Assembly: GCF_001949145.1 (NCBI RefSeq)
Contig: NW_019091449.1
Span: 97,723 to 161,722 of the forward strand
Length of the DNA: 64,000 nucleotides
Direction of reading: 5' to 3'
From: Acanthaster planci
Lineage: Eukaryota > Echinodermata > Asteroidea > Valvatida > Acanthasteridae
A program made the position numbers and the translations under genes. The first letter of the stretch is position 1; every line of letters begins with the position of its first letter. The notes below the pieces were generated by a model that was not told the DNA's origin, made no database searches, and saw only the letters and a list, made by a program, of their open reading frames with translations. Shown in pieces: positions 26,553 through 35,536 of this stretch.

Positions 26553-26968
26553 CAGGGTGTCCACATGAAAAAAAGTATACCGAGATAAAAAAAACAAAGG
26601 TAACGGCAAAACTCCTTTATATATGGGAAAGAGAAATTTATCTTTAGAAAGGGCAGACTGTCCTCTTTGCAGTGGTATACAGCTTGTGATGTTATTGACA
26701 CAGATGAGTGAACAAATTAGACCGGTGTTAAGGGTACTGAAATCGGCACAGTGACAAGTTTGCATATTTTATTAACAAGGGTAGACCATGCAAGTGTGCA
26801 GAATACCAAATGCCTTTGCTTTAAGAACACATTCTTTAAATAATGTACATAAATCAATCTAATCTGGTTTTTTTTGCTATTTACCTTGCGAGTTTAATGT
26901 GCTGTGCCGTCCACATGGCCACCATTCCTGTCAATGCACATCTGACACTTTTTTATGTGGACACCCTG
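26553..26968. mobile_element. Tc1/mariner-like MITE
   Basis: The left end CAGGGTGTCCACATGAAAA and the inverted right end CAGGGTGTCCACATAAAA are nearly identical over about 20 bp. A TA lies directly outside each end (26,551-26,552 and 26,969-26,970), the target duplication of Tc1/mariner elements. The 416 bp contain no transposase frame. Confidence 0.75.
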
Positions 26969-27035
26969 TATAAAGAAACATCAACCTGTCACCAGATTCA
27001 TATAGTGCCCCCCCCCTCGCTTTTCGATTTTTCTT

Positions 27036-27096
27036 GGCCGGGCAAGTCATCCCCCTTTCCCCATCCCCCGATTCCCGGCACAAATTTACGCCACTG
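27036..27096. repeat. Repeat end GGCCGGGCAAGTCA...TTTACGCCACTG (copy 2)
   Basis: This is the second copy of the terminal segment seen at 20,662-20,726, in the same orientation, with a C-rich middle. Confidence 0.55.
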
Positions 27097-27218
27097 TTTT
27101 ATGCTTATTCACAAGGGAAAAGGAACACAAACGACCACAATATCTAGGTGTCGTTGTATGTTTTCCAAAGACAAACTGCAGTGTGACAGTGGATAATATT
27201 TTGAAAGGTGGATGTGAG

Positions 27219-27348
27219 CAGTGGTGCAACGTGGGAGGGGCAGGGTAGATGTCATTTTCGAACGAACATATGCTTTCACTGTTCCCTCCTGAAATATCCG
27301 CAAACGATCCGGAGATCCCCGAAATTCCGCCACAATGTTACGTCACTG
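27219..27348. mobile_element. Small CAGTG...CACTG inverted-repeat element
   Basis: The left end CAGTGGTGCAACGTGGG and the inverted right end CAGTGACGTAACATTGTGG match at about two thirds of positions, with CAGTG exact. It is 130 bp, non-coding, and ends about 115 bp before the stop codon of the receptor gene, possibly inside its 3' untranslated region. Confidence 0.5.
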
Positions 27349-27464
27349 TATAACCACTGTGTATTGGCATACAGGATGTAGCTATTCAAGCCAGTGTTTC
27401 ACATGGTGGCAGCGTTTCTGCTAAATACAATGTATATAACTACAAATACATGTACACGACTTGC

Positions 27465-29570
27465 TCAGACTTTGTCGCCAAAACCCTCACTTAGTCCCAC
27501 AAGTTTGACAGAGGGGAGGCTCTGCTGCCGCCTGTCTTTAAACACGTACGCTATTTGTGCATACTTAGTGCGTTCCACGGAAACACTACCAGCGCGCGCC
27601 TTGCCACTTCCTGGGCTTATGGGTGAGATGGGCGTGGTGGGCCTCTCCCTGACACTCGGTAGGTCCAGCTCGGCGTAAGAGACTGATTTATGATTAGCGT
27701 CGAGGGCGGATTTCGGGAACTGCTTCTTCACGGGTGTGATGGGAGGGATGGGACTCACGAACTCACAGTTGACATAGGAAGATGGGGTGGAGCCGCCGGA
27801 CTCCTCTCTGGAGGAGGATGGGGCGTGCAGGTTGACGTAGTCATGGTCTGAGCAGGAAGGTGCCGGGTCCCCGAATTGGCGCGAGGCAAGATCAGGCATG
27901 GATGCCGTGTGGTCCCGGTCAACGGAAGGAAGCCTTCTACTGGCCCCAGAATTCGGCGATGGGGAAGACAGCAACGGCCTGCTGTTCTCATTAAACAGGC
28001 TCAGGGGTGGGGGCTTCTTCCGGGGGGTTGGGCCTGGAAGAGGGTCGTTTGAGACGGCTTTCCTTGACTGCTGACTAAGTCGGGCAGCGGACCTGTCAGA
28101 AGAAGCAACAGGACAAGGTGATTCCATGTTGGTGGCAACATTCCCCTCCGTGTTGCCACTTCTCAGACACTCTGCACACTCGCTTGTTGCTAGGTTACCA
28201 TTTGCTACCACGCCATTTGGTTTCTTAAAGGTGCGCACTGGGCTGTTTCGAGCGGTTGCAGGCCTATCTGTGACAGTGATGCTTTCCTGTCTCGCGTCGT
28301 CACAGCTTGACTTTTTGTGAGCTTTTTGCCATCCGACGGCAATTTCGTGTTCTGTACTGAAATCCAGTCGACCGCGCTTACGAGTGTAGTTGCAGTATAG
28401 TCGTAGTATTAAAATCAAGAAAAGCATGAAAAACATCCCAAAAAGGAAGGCCCCGAAAATGCACGTGACGAATCCCACTTGGCTTACATACACGGCAGGT
28501 ACCGGGGTGGATACAAAAGATGCAGGGTTCTGAGATGGAGTTAAGTCTTTCTCGTCGTGTATAAGCACGGGGTAGGTTGGGGACACTACTAGGATGGTCA
28601 TCGATGCCGAACTCCTGGTGGTAAATTCATCAACTTTTTCGCAGGAAACCACTGCTTTGTCGTCCATGGCAGTAACATTCCGAAGTATGAGCGATTTCCC
28701 GTCTTCAACCACAATTCCGGATCGGTTCTCCTCGGCCGGTTCTCCGTTGAAGTACCACTGATATTGCGCCTTGTCATTGCGGCCGGTGGGAGTGAGAAGT
28801 TTCTGGGTAGTGCAGGTGAATGTTGCCGAGTCGCCCAATCCCACTAAACCACCGCGAATATGCTCGACGTACAACAGCGGGGCTTTGCGGTAGGGGACAA
28901 TGCTGCAACTTTTCGGCTCTGGCAATGCAGTGCTGGTTGCCTCGCAGGTGAACTCAACGCCGCTGTCATCCTCCTGTATGAAACGTTGATGATAAACCCA
29001 CAGTCCACCGTGGGTCACCGTGCTCTCCAGAGGTACACCTTCACGGTACCAGGTCAGCTGAGCACGGGGACTTCCACCGTAAGAAATGCAGCTCAGGTTG
29101 ACCAGCATCCCGGGCAAGAGGAGCGTGTCGCCGGATGACATCGCAGAACAAGCGGGGTACTCTCGTCCCGGGGGCGTCAACACATCCACAGTCACGGTCT
29201 TGACCGTGATCCACTCGTTGCCACTGCGGTAATATCCGCATACATAATCTCCAGCATCCTCTGCTCTCACGTCGACAATGCGTAGATTGTACTTGCCTCT
29301 CCTGACGGACCCCGCCACCGAGATGCGCTGATACAGGGACAGGTCGGCGTCTCGCAGCTCCGGAATCAAGTCATCGTTAGTTGTAAGGTACTCCAACAAG
29401 GAGTTCGAATACCAGAACACGGCTGATGTTCTCGGCGCGGTGGGACTGATGTCGCATGTCAGCGTTACTTCTCGATTTTCCAAAACCACGACAGCTTCAC
29501 ACGATATTTCGGTGACAGCAACAATGACAGCGACAACGGTGCTAAAAAGTAGCTTCAACATGATGGGCAT
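27465..29570 (-). CDS. Three-Ig-domain transmembrane receptor with ITIM/ITSM-like tail
   Basis: One open frame of 701 codons from ATG at 29,570; a longer frame to 29,627 lacks an upstream ATG. Residues 1-24 form a hydrophobic signal peptide. Three Ig domains follow: Cys39/Cys111 with Trp53 and a DAGDYVC motif (V-like), Cys161/Cys209 with Trp174, and Cys253/Cys310 with Trp272. N-glycosylation sites are at Asn158, 282 and 298. A membrane segment lies at about 366-391, followed by basic residues (RKRGR). The roughly 310-residue tail has PGPTPRKKPPPL (512-523), YVNL at Tyr578, YVNC at Tyr599, VSYAEL at Tyr632 (perfect ITIM) and TKYAQI at Tyr670 (ITSM-like). In known receptors ITIMs recruit SHP phosphatases and YxN binds GRB2, so an inhibitory or adhesion-signalling role at the plasma membrane is inferred. 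The ligand is unknown. The domain architecture is sure; the family name is not. Confidence 0.9.
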   Translation of the reverse strand: MPIMLKLLFSTVVAVIVAVTEISCEAVVVLENREVTLTCDISPTAPRTSAVFWYSNSLLEYLTTNDDLIPELRDADLSLYQRISVAGSVRRGKYNLRIVDVRAEDAGDYVCGYYRSGNEWITVKTVTVDVLTPPGREYPACSAMSSGDTLLLPGMLVNLSCISYGGSPRAQLTWYREGVPLESTVTHGGLWVYHQRFIQEDDSGVEFTCEATSTALPEPKSCSIVPYRKAPLLYVEHIRGGLVGLGDSATFTCTTQKLLTPTGRNDKAQYQWYFNGEPAEENRSGIVVEDGKSLILRNVTAMDDKAVVSCEKVDEFTTRSSASMTILVVSPTYPVLIHDEKDLTPSQNPASFVSTPVPAVYVSQVGFVTCIFGAFLFGMFFMLFLILILRLYCNYTRKRGRLDFSTEHEIAVGWQKAHKKSSCDDARQESITVTDRPATARNSPVRTFKKPNGVVANGNLATSECAECLRSGNTEGNVATNMESPCPVASSDRSAARLSQQSRKAVSNDPLPGPTPRKKPPPLSLFNENSRPLLSSPSPNSGASRRLPSVDRDHTASMPDLASRQFGDPAPSCSDHDYVNLHAPSSSREESGGSTPSSYVNCEFVSPIPPITPVKKQFPKSALDANHKSVSYAELDLPSVRERPTTPISPISPGSGKARAGSVSVERTKYAQIAYVFKDRRQQSLPSVKLVGLSEGFGDKV

Positions 29571-29673
29571 CACCTTTACTGTCACACGCGACGAAAGCAG
29601 TCCGGAACTGACGACCACCGCCGTCAAACAACCGTGAGAAACGCAACGACAGCGATGACTTATCGACGACGGA

Positions 29674-29682
29674 TGAGTCAGC
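29674..29682 (+). promoter_or_regulatory. NF-E2/AP-1-like site upstream of the Ig receptor
   Basis: TGAGTCAGC lies about 105 bp upstream of the receptor ATG. It fits the NF-E2/AP-1 consensus on the plus strand. No transcription start is visible, so it could be in the promoter or the 5' untranslated region. Confidence 0.3.
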
Positions 29683-31324
29683 CCTAGCCCCGATGGAAAA
29701 TTAGGTGTACGTGCTGAAAGTCAAAACATCAATATTGAATGTTCCTTGCGTACCAGCAGGACGCCCAGTTTGTTGGTCCTAACTGCTGGTAATCTAACCC
29801 TGTAAGTAAATTTCGGGTCACACCACAACACAGCCCATAACTACTGCAACCTCGAGACTTCCGTGGGGCATGCACTTTCAGTTTCCACTTGTAGCGACGA
29901 CCGTGTCAAATATTCGTATGTACATGTTCAGTTCACGCAGCGGATCTGGTGTCTGCCAGGTTGCTCAATATCGCGACCCCTTTGTCAACTTGGGATTAAA
30001 ACTTCCCACACCAACGGGAATTTGCGAAGCCTACGTCCGTCTAGGTTCTTGGGTTACCGGGGCATAGTGTTTTGTAAATAAGGTTGTACCAGTCACAACC
30101 AGCAACGAGGGAAAGAATGAAGCATCTGTTCTTATAACTTCGTGAGTCAACAACACTTCATTTGAACGAATCACAGCCGATAGTGACATTACTTAACACG
30201 CAGGCTGGAGGCATACCTCACAAAGCCATGGTAGCGTGGTATGTGGGCGTCTTCAATAAAACTCAATGGATATTTTAGAGGACGCGTAGGGAGTAATAAA
30301 AAATTCGACAGTACACACCACAGTCATTTAAAAACCACTGAAACAAAGACACGCTTGGGCAGTCTGAGGTTGATAGACGCACAATAGACCTAAAACTTCA
30401 CTTTCTGAAAGCCTCTGCTGAAGCAACCGCGAGCGAAATATTTGTGGGCTTTTGACAGCAAGGAGTAAGAGCACTGCACTCCGGCAAAAAGCCCTTCGTT
30501 ATGGATGTGTGAAGATGCAGGGAAGCGTTTCTCTGATATAACAATGGTTGGGAGTATTGTGGCCCGGTTCACGCACCATAGTGCTAGGAGTTGGACAGCG
30601 CTTCCTATATCCTGTCATTGTTTAACGGTGACCCAGATACAAAGGCACGGACTGGCCCACAGGCAATTTCCATCTACAGTGGACATGCAACTTGCTCTGT
30701 AACAATCTGGACGCGATATTTATGCCAATGAATGGGGGAAAAAACAGGGAAAAGGTTCCAAAAATTTATCTTGAAAATAACTCGAAGTACACTTTGAGAC
30801 AGAATATCGGCGTGTACATTTACATATTTGCCGGAAAACAAACTTTAAGGCAGCTTTACAAAAAAGCGTTTGATTTAACAGCCACAATTTTGGATTTAAT
30901 TTCAGATTAAACGTTTTTAGCGACAAGGCGACTTAATAGTAATTAGTGATTGATTTTGTGTTACGCAAAACACTGTCAAAAACAAAACAAAGCCAAAACA
31001 CGTCTCTATCGATTATTATTCAGTTATGCATCTACTGGGTGATTTTTTTGAACTGGCTGTTCTCCCAGAGAGAAATTGTGGGTTCAACGCTGTATGACTA
31101 TACATGTACGTTTCTTGTAAAAACAAATCGTCATTTCGGTGAAATTGTTATCCGTTTTACGGAATCGTCTACAATCATAACATCCTTCACAGCACACCTC
31201 TGCACAGGGGATTTCGGGAGCACTTTGTAGACATCATAATTTGATTGTTATACTGCCGGCAATCATCGTTGAAACTCGGCAGGAATGTGACCCTTGTCAC
31301 CCCTATGTTCGTGTTGCCGAACAC
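29683..31324. other. 5' flank of the receptor gene; no gene seen
   Basis: I find no additional receptor exon and no other gene. A signal peptide is already present in the single exon, so an upstream coding exon is not needed. AT content rises beyond about 30,700. Confidence 0.5.
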
Positions 31325-31436
31325 ACTGAGGGGAACTCGGCTTGGGCCGATGAGGGCTATTTTTGGTATGGCGGGGAAGGATCATAAATAGGGCCTAGAG
31401 GTTTTTCCCTGCGAGCTAGATCAAAACAGCCCTTGC

Positions 31437-31495
31437 TTAACCCTAACCCCTCTCAATCCTTCACCTGTTGGAGGATTGAGGAGGGTTAGGGTTAA
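31437..31495. mobile_element. piggyBac-like hairpin MITE (copy 2)
   Basis: A 59-bp palindrome with TTAA on both sides and CCCTAAC/GTTAGGG ends. The arms pair almost throughout around a loop near CACCTGTTGG. It is nearly identical to 51,216-51,274. Its position in the flank does not match the position of copy 4, so it inserted separately. Confidence 0.8.
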
Positions 31496-32545
31496 TCCAG
31501 TAACACAACTGAGCAGACAACCCAAGTGTTTCCACACAGAGTATGATTGGACCGTTTTTGCAGGCAAATTGTCTCTGCATTTAATTTTTTTTTCACATGA
31601 AAATATGACTCGGTACAAATCTTCCTTATCACTATCGTAACAGCGTTTGCAATTCTCTTTCTGGTACTTCTCTTTTTTTTGGTTAACATCTAAGCCGCAT
31701 GTCCAATTAGAATCGGAGAAATTTAGATCGGACGGCGGACAGACACACTCGGCAACACTAAAATTTTGGTCATACTTGTCGTGTGTGTTTGGACTTGATT
31801 GTATTTTTATAATGTTCTCTACTGATCGTTCATATTCTCAGCTGCAACTGTTGAATATAAAAAATATTTTACTACTTATCAAAGACGGAAACCTTTATCA
31901 ATTTCACGAGTCATTAATTTGAAAAGAACACAAGGTAGAAAAGCAAACTTAATTCCGTAAGAAGATATACAGCAGAACACAGATTCTGACTTGTCTCTCG
32001 TTCGTTAATTAATGTGAATTGTTCATGTCCAACGCAACAAAATTAAAACACCCCCACACCGCAAAAAAGGAAGATACGACAGAACCGTTGTATTAAAATT
32101 CTATTTCGGGAACAGGTCAACATTTGGACAACTTTCCCTATAGGCCGTGGGCCAAGGGTCAGAAAGTGTTCTAGTTTTTAAGTTTCGTTACGCACCTCTG
32201 GGCCTTACTTAAAAATCTTATCAAATAAACAAGTACAAATACAAAGTGTCAAGGTGTAGGTGTTCTTTTTTGTCAGTTGTTGCATTTTTAAAGAAATATT
32301 TAAATGATTAGCCCCCCAAATCCTTAGAATTTCTTTTTTTGTTTGCGTACGTGGCTGAAGAAGAAAATAGTCTGCAATTGCTCCACTGAACCCGGCTCAA
32401 TAAACGAGTGCCACCCCCAATTTATACATTCTCACAAATTATAGCCTCAGCACAACGAGCCACTTTCTGGTTCAAATGACGTCACGCTTCGGTACTCCGC
32501 TAATTTTACAATTTCTATACTTGTATTTCAGGTCACTCTTGTCGT

Positions 32546-32692
32546 CACTGGCGGCGGAAGCAGTTGGGGAGGGGGCAGTGGTCCCCTAACTTTTTCAACT
32601 GTCGGTGGGGCTTAATGGATTGGCCTACTAATGGCTAATGCCTGATAGTCTCACAACTGGCCCCCACTTTGAAAATCGTTCCTCCGCCATTG
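32546..32692. mobile_element. Small inverted-repeat element CACTGGCGGCGGAA
   Basis: The left end CACTGGCGGCGGAA and the inverted right end CAATGGCGGAGGAA match at 12 of 14 positions, enclosing a G-rich and a C-rich half. It is absent from the matching part of the copy B flank, which supports insertion after the duplication. Confidence 0.5.
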
Positions 32693-33526
32693 CCTGTCGT
32701 CAAACGGTATGTGGTAGTTTGATGTTTACATGTATACACCAAAGTAATAAAATACAAAACCTTAATCCTTCATCAGTACGACCCTTAATTGTACATTAAT
32801 TACATGTACAAAATGCATCCAAAATAAAAAATCCTAACGTACAAACAATTCAGCCCATCAATGTGGAAATCAGCAGCAATTAAGGTAAAGAGTATACAGT
32901 CCAACAAATGTGAGTACAATGTTATTCCAAAGGTTGGAAGGTAAAAACATAGCTTCCTAAAGCTCAATTAACAAAAACATTTAGGCAAACTTGCATGTCA
33001 ATGATTTTTTTCAGCCCTGGCACTTTTAGCCTACATATCTCGTGAACGGGTTCCAGTCCCGTCAATTTTGGTACCAGCCCTGTGGTCTTGTTTCTATTTG
33101 TACAAAAGCCAAAAAAAGTTAGAAAGTTAAAAACATAACAACAAAAGCAAAAAATTGTGTTCAACATTGTAAAAACCTCCAAAATAAAATCCTGCTTTAA
33201 AAAAAAATCGCAAAAGGTAAATATTAAAAATATTGACTTGCAGCAAACCCAACTGTGAGCTTTTCAAGCTCACAACACATTATTAAATGAATCTTATATT
33301 ATTCGTTTACAAGTTTACAAAACACCTGCAGTTATACTGTTGAGACAGTAAAGATTACAAGTACATAAATGAATATTGCTAATACATGACCATATCATTA
33401 ATTTATCTGTAACTGTAACTACAAAAATACATATTCATATCAATGACAGGCAAGGCTAAAAATACACCTTTTAACAAACACTAAAAAACAGGTGCTAATT
33501 CCTTTAAAACAAAAACTCTCCATTTA

Positions 33527-33850
33527 CAACATTCCAATCTTTTCCAGCTTAATGGCTTTGACTTTTTCCACTGGAGGCTCCATATCTGTTTTTCCTTCAT
33601 CTTAAGCACCTGCAGGTGGTGGATAACCTCACCACAGGTGGGGAATAGACTTCACTACCTGCACCTGCAGGTGGTGGGTGGCCTTAACCCTACCCCCCTA
33701 GGGTGTATGTAAAATCGCATTGAAATTGGAGGATTTGGAACTGTTAGGGTTAAGCCATCTGCAGGTAGAGGGTTGGTTTCACTGTACCTGTACCTGCAGT
33801 TGGTGGGCAGTCTTGGCCACCTGTAGGTGTAGGTGGTGTGTAGCCTGCTT
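33527..33850 (-). pseudogene. Severed relic of the arrestin copy A C-terminal tail
   Basis: On the minus strand this matches the 3' part of the last coding exon of copy B (52,451-52,740). It shows degraded GYTPP/CPPT repeats, a DEGKTDMEPPVEKV-like stretch and a LEKIGML ending where copy B has LEKIEIS, followed by the same TAAATGG context. An in-frame TAA lies just before the DEGKTD stretch, and a 70-bp MITE splits it at 33,684. It is separated from the rest of copy A by about 1.7 kb of unrelated sequence. The splice donor seen after the copy B stop (GTGAGT) reads GAGAGT here. Probably not translated, though it could remain in a 3' untranslated region. Confidence 0.8.
33684..33753. mobile_element. 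piggyBac-like hairpin MITE (copy 3), inside the tail relic
   Basis: TTAA, CCCTA and GTTAGGG, TTAA ends enclose a 70-bp segment. The flanks rejoin as GTGGCC-TTAA-GCCATCTGCAGG, which matches GTAGCCTTCACCATCTGCAGG in the intact copy B exon. This gives an empty-site comparison that defines the insertion and its TTAA target. Confidence 0.8.
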
Positions 33851-33854
33851 AAGA

Positions 33855-35505
33855 CAGTACCAGTGGTTTAATTTCACTTTTCCCTCAAGGAAGGAAGTTG
33901 CATTGCATGCACATTGTGGTGGAATAAACTGACAACACGCTGCAATAGAACCCAGTGAACTGCGCATGCATTACAGCTATCACATTAACACTTAAAATTT
34001 ACTTCAGGTTAAAATAAGCTGCATACAGTTTATTGACAAGCATAAACATCATGAAAAACTATTACAAAGGGTTTATTTGTCTATCTCCTTCTTAAAGGCA
34101 GTGTACAGGATTTGCTTTTAATGCAATTTGTCAAAATTGGCCGATTTTGGGGTTTGTGATTAACTATGTGTCTCATTCCACAAACTTGTTTCATTTGTTG
34201 AGATCAATGCGTCGAGAGAAATTGAGAAAAACATTGTTCAGTTTTAACCCTTGAAGTGCAGCTCATGTAATTTGTCTTGCAAAAATCCATGGGCCACAGG
34301 ATGTTCCTGAGCGACAAAACAATGCACAGGCGAGGTCGATCTGCAGACCGATTATGGCCCTCAAAAATGTATTTCTCCATGGCTTCGTGTAGTACTTGTT
34401 GGCAAATTTCCTTTACATTCGTGTTTCCTCTTCAACAACGCAAAGCTGAGAATTTGTTGAATAAACAATTTTTCATCAGGCATTGAAGTCACTGCAGCCA
34501 CCACAGTCACTGCGGGACCATGTACATGTACACGTACACGATCGACCACACAGTCGCTGTTCTCTCTCTACACGTACGTAGACCCCCTACGTTAGTCAAA
34601 AGCTGTCCACATACTTTCAGTGCCCATCAGAAATGCTTTATTAATAAACAAATATGGTAACTATCCTTGCATTTTGGGCATAAGAGTTACTGTTATTGGA
34701 AAAATAGAAAGCTAAATGTCTCGAAATAGGAGTTTTGTTTTAGAAAACCAGGCTTCAGTACGGAGCTCCGAAGGAATGGTCATTGGACCATATCATTATC
34801 TTAAGGGGTGAAAGCGAGATGATATATTCACGTGAGGTAAACTACCAAAGTTTCATGAAGAAATTTTAATTTTCAACTAGTCCAAATTTTCCTTCAGACT
34901 GTTCGTCACGGTTATGTATCTATTTTGTTAGTTAATAATGAATTTAGGCCTGTTGACAGCTTGAATATTACCCGTTCATATAAACTCTTCCAGCAGCTCA
35001 ATGCTTCACACAGTTTTGTTGTGCCCGTCAATGGTTGCGGTATTCGAAAGAATTTTATTTTCTTCCTTGGAAAAAACATAAAATTTCTCTTTTCTTGAAA
35101 ATGACGGCTTTCCAGGTGATAAGATTTCACAGACTGTCTGACGCTATTATGTACTCACTTTACGGTAAGATATTTCAAGATAATGTGACAGTCCCATTTT
35201 TGCAATCTTGCAAATCCTATACACTGCTTTTAAGTTTTCTGTTGCTGCTGTTTAATCACTACTGGCAAATAAAATTGCAAAATGAGGGGCAATTGCACAT
35301 CGGTATTTTGTTAAACCTATTTTTATTTGAAAAAAGGGAAAAATCAAACCAAGCAAGCTAACATACGGTTCTACTTAGAAAACAAGTATAAGGAATAAAT
35401 TAGAGACCAGCAGACAGCATCTAAAGTAGCCAACACACCGATCTAGGCCCTTCAGTGGGCCCTGGACCCTAGCTGATAGGGACTTCACTCTGCTTACTGG
35501 TACTG
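33855..35505. mobile_element. About 1.65-kb insertion that separates copy A from its tail
   Basis: Homology to the copy B last exon stops near 35,548 and resumes near 33,850. Close to both limits lies an exact 10-bp inverted repeat, CAGTACCAGT (33,855-33,864) and ACTGGTACTG (35,496-35,505). No transposase frame is visible and I found no clear target duplication. An inner repeat with AAAGGCAGTGTACAGG at about 34,095 and CAGTGCCCATC at about 34,619 may be a further nested element. The insertion is well supported by comparison with copy B; its nature is not. Confidence 0.55.
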
Positions 35506-35536
35506 TTAGCTCTTCTAGACTCGAGAAGTTGCACTC

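Larger units (their letters stand above)
31325..33526 (-). repeat. Downstream flank of arrestin copy A, duplicated at 46,600-48,720
   Basis: Blocks in the same order match the flank of copy B: GGGGAACTCGGCTTGGG (31,330 and 46,605), GATCGTTCATATTCTC (31,823 and 46,899), TAGCCTCAGCACAA (32,443 and 47,802), AAAACCTTAA (32,756 and 47,994) and ATCAGCAGCA-TTAAGG (32,869 and 48,093). The block directly follows the arrestin tail relic on the minus strand, so it probably includes old 3' untranslated sequence. Confidence 0.75.

Noticed and set aside
29571-29627. N-terminal extension of the Ig receptor by 19 codons
   Set aside because: The extension lacks an ATG; the ATG at 29,570 is followed directly by a good signal peptide.
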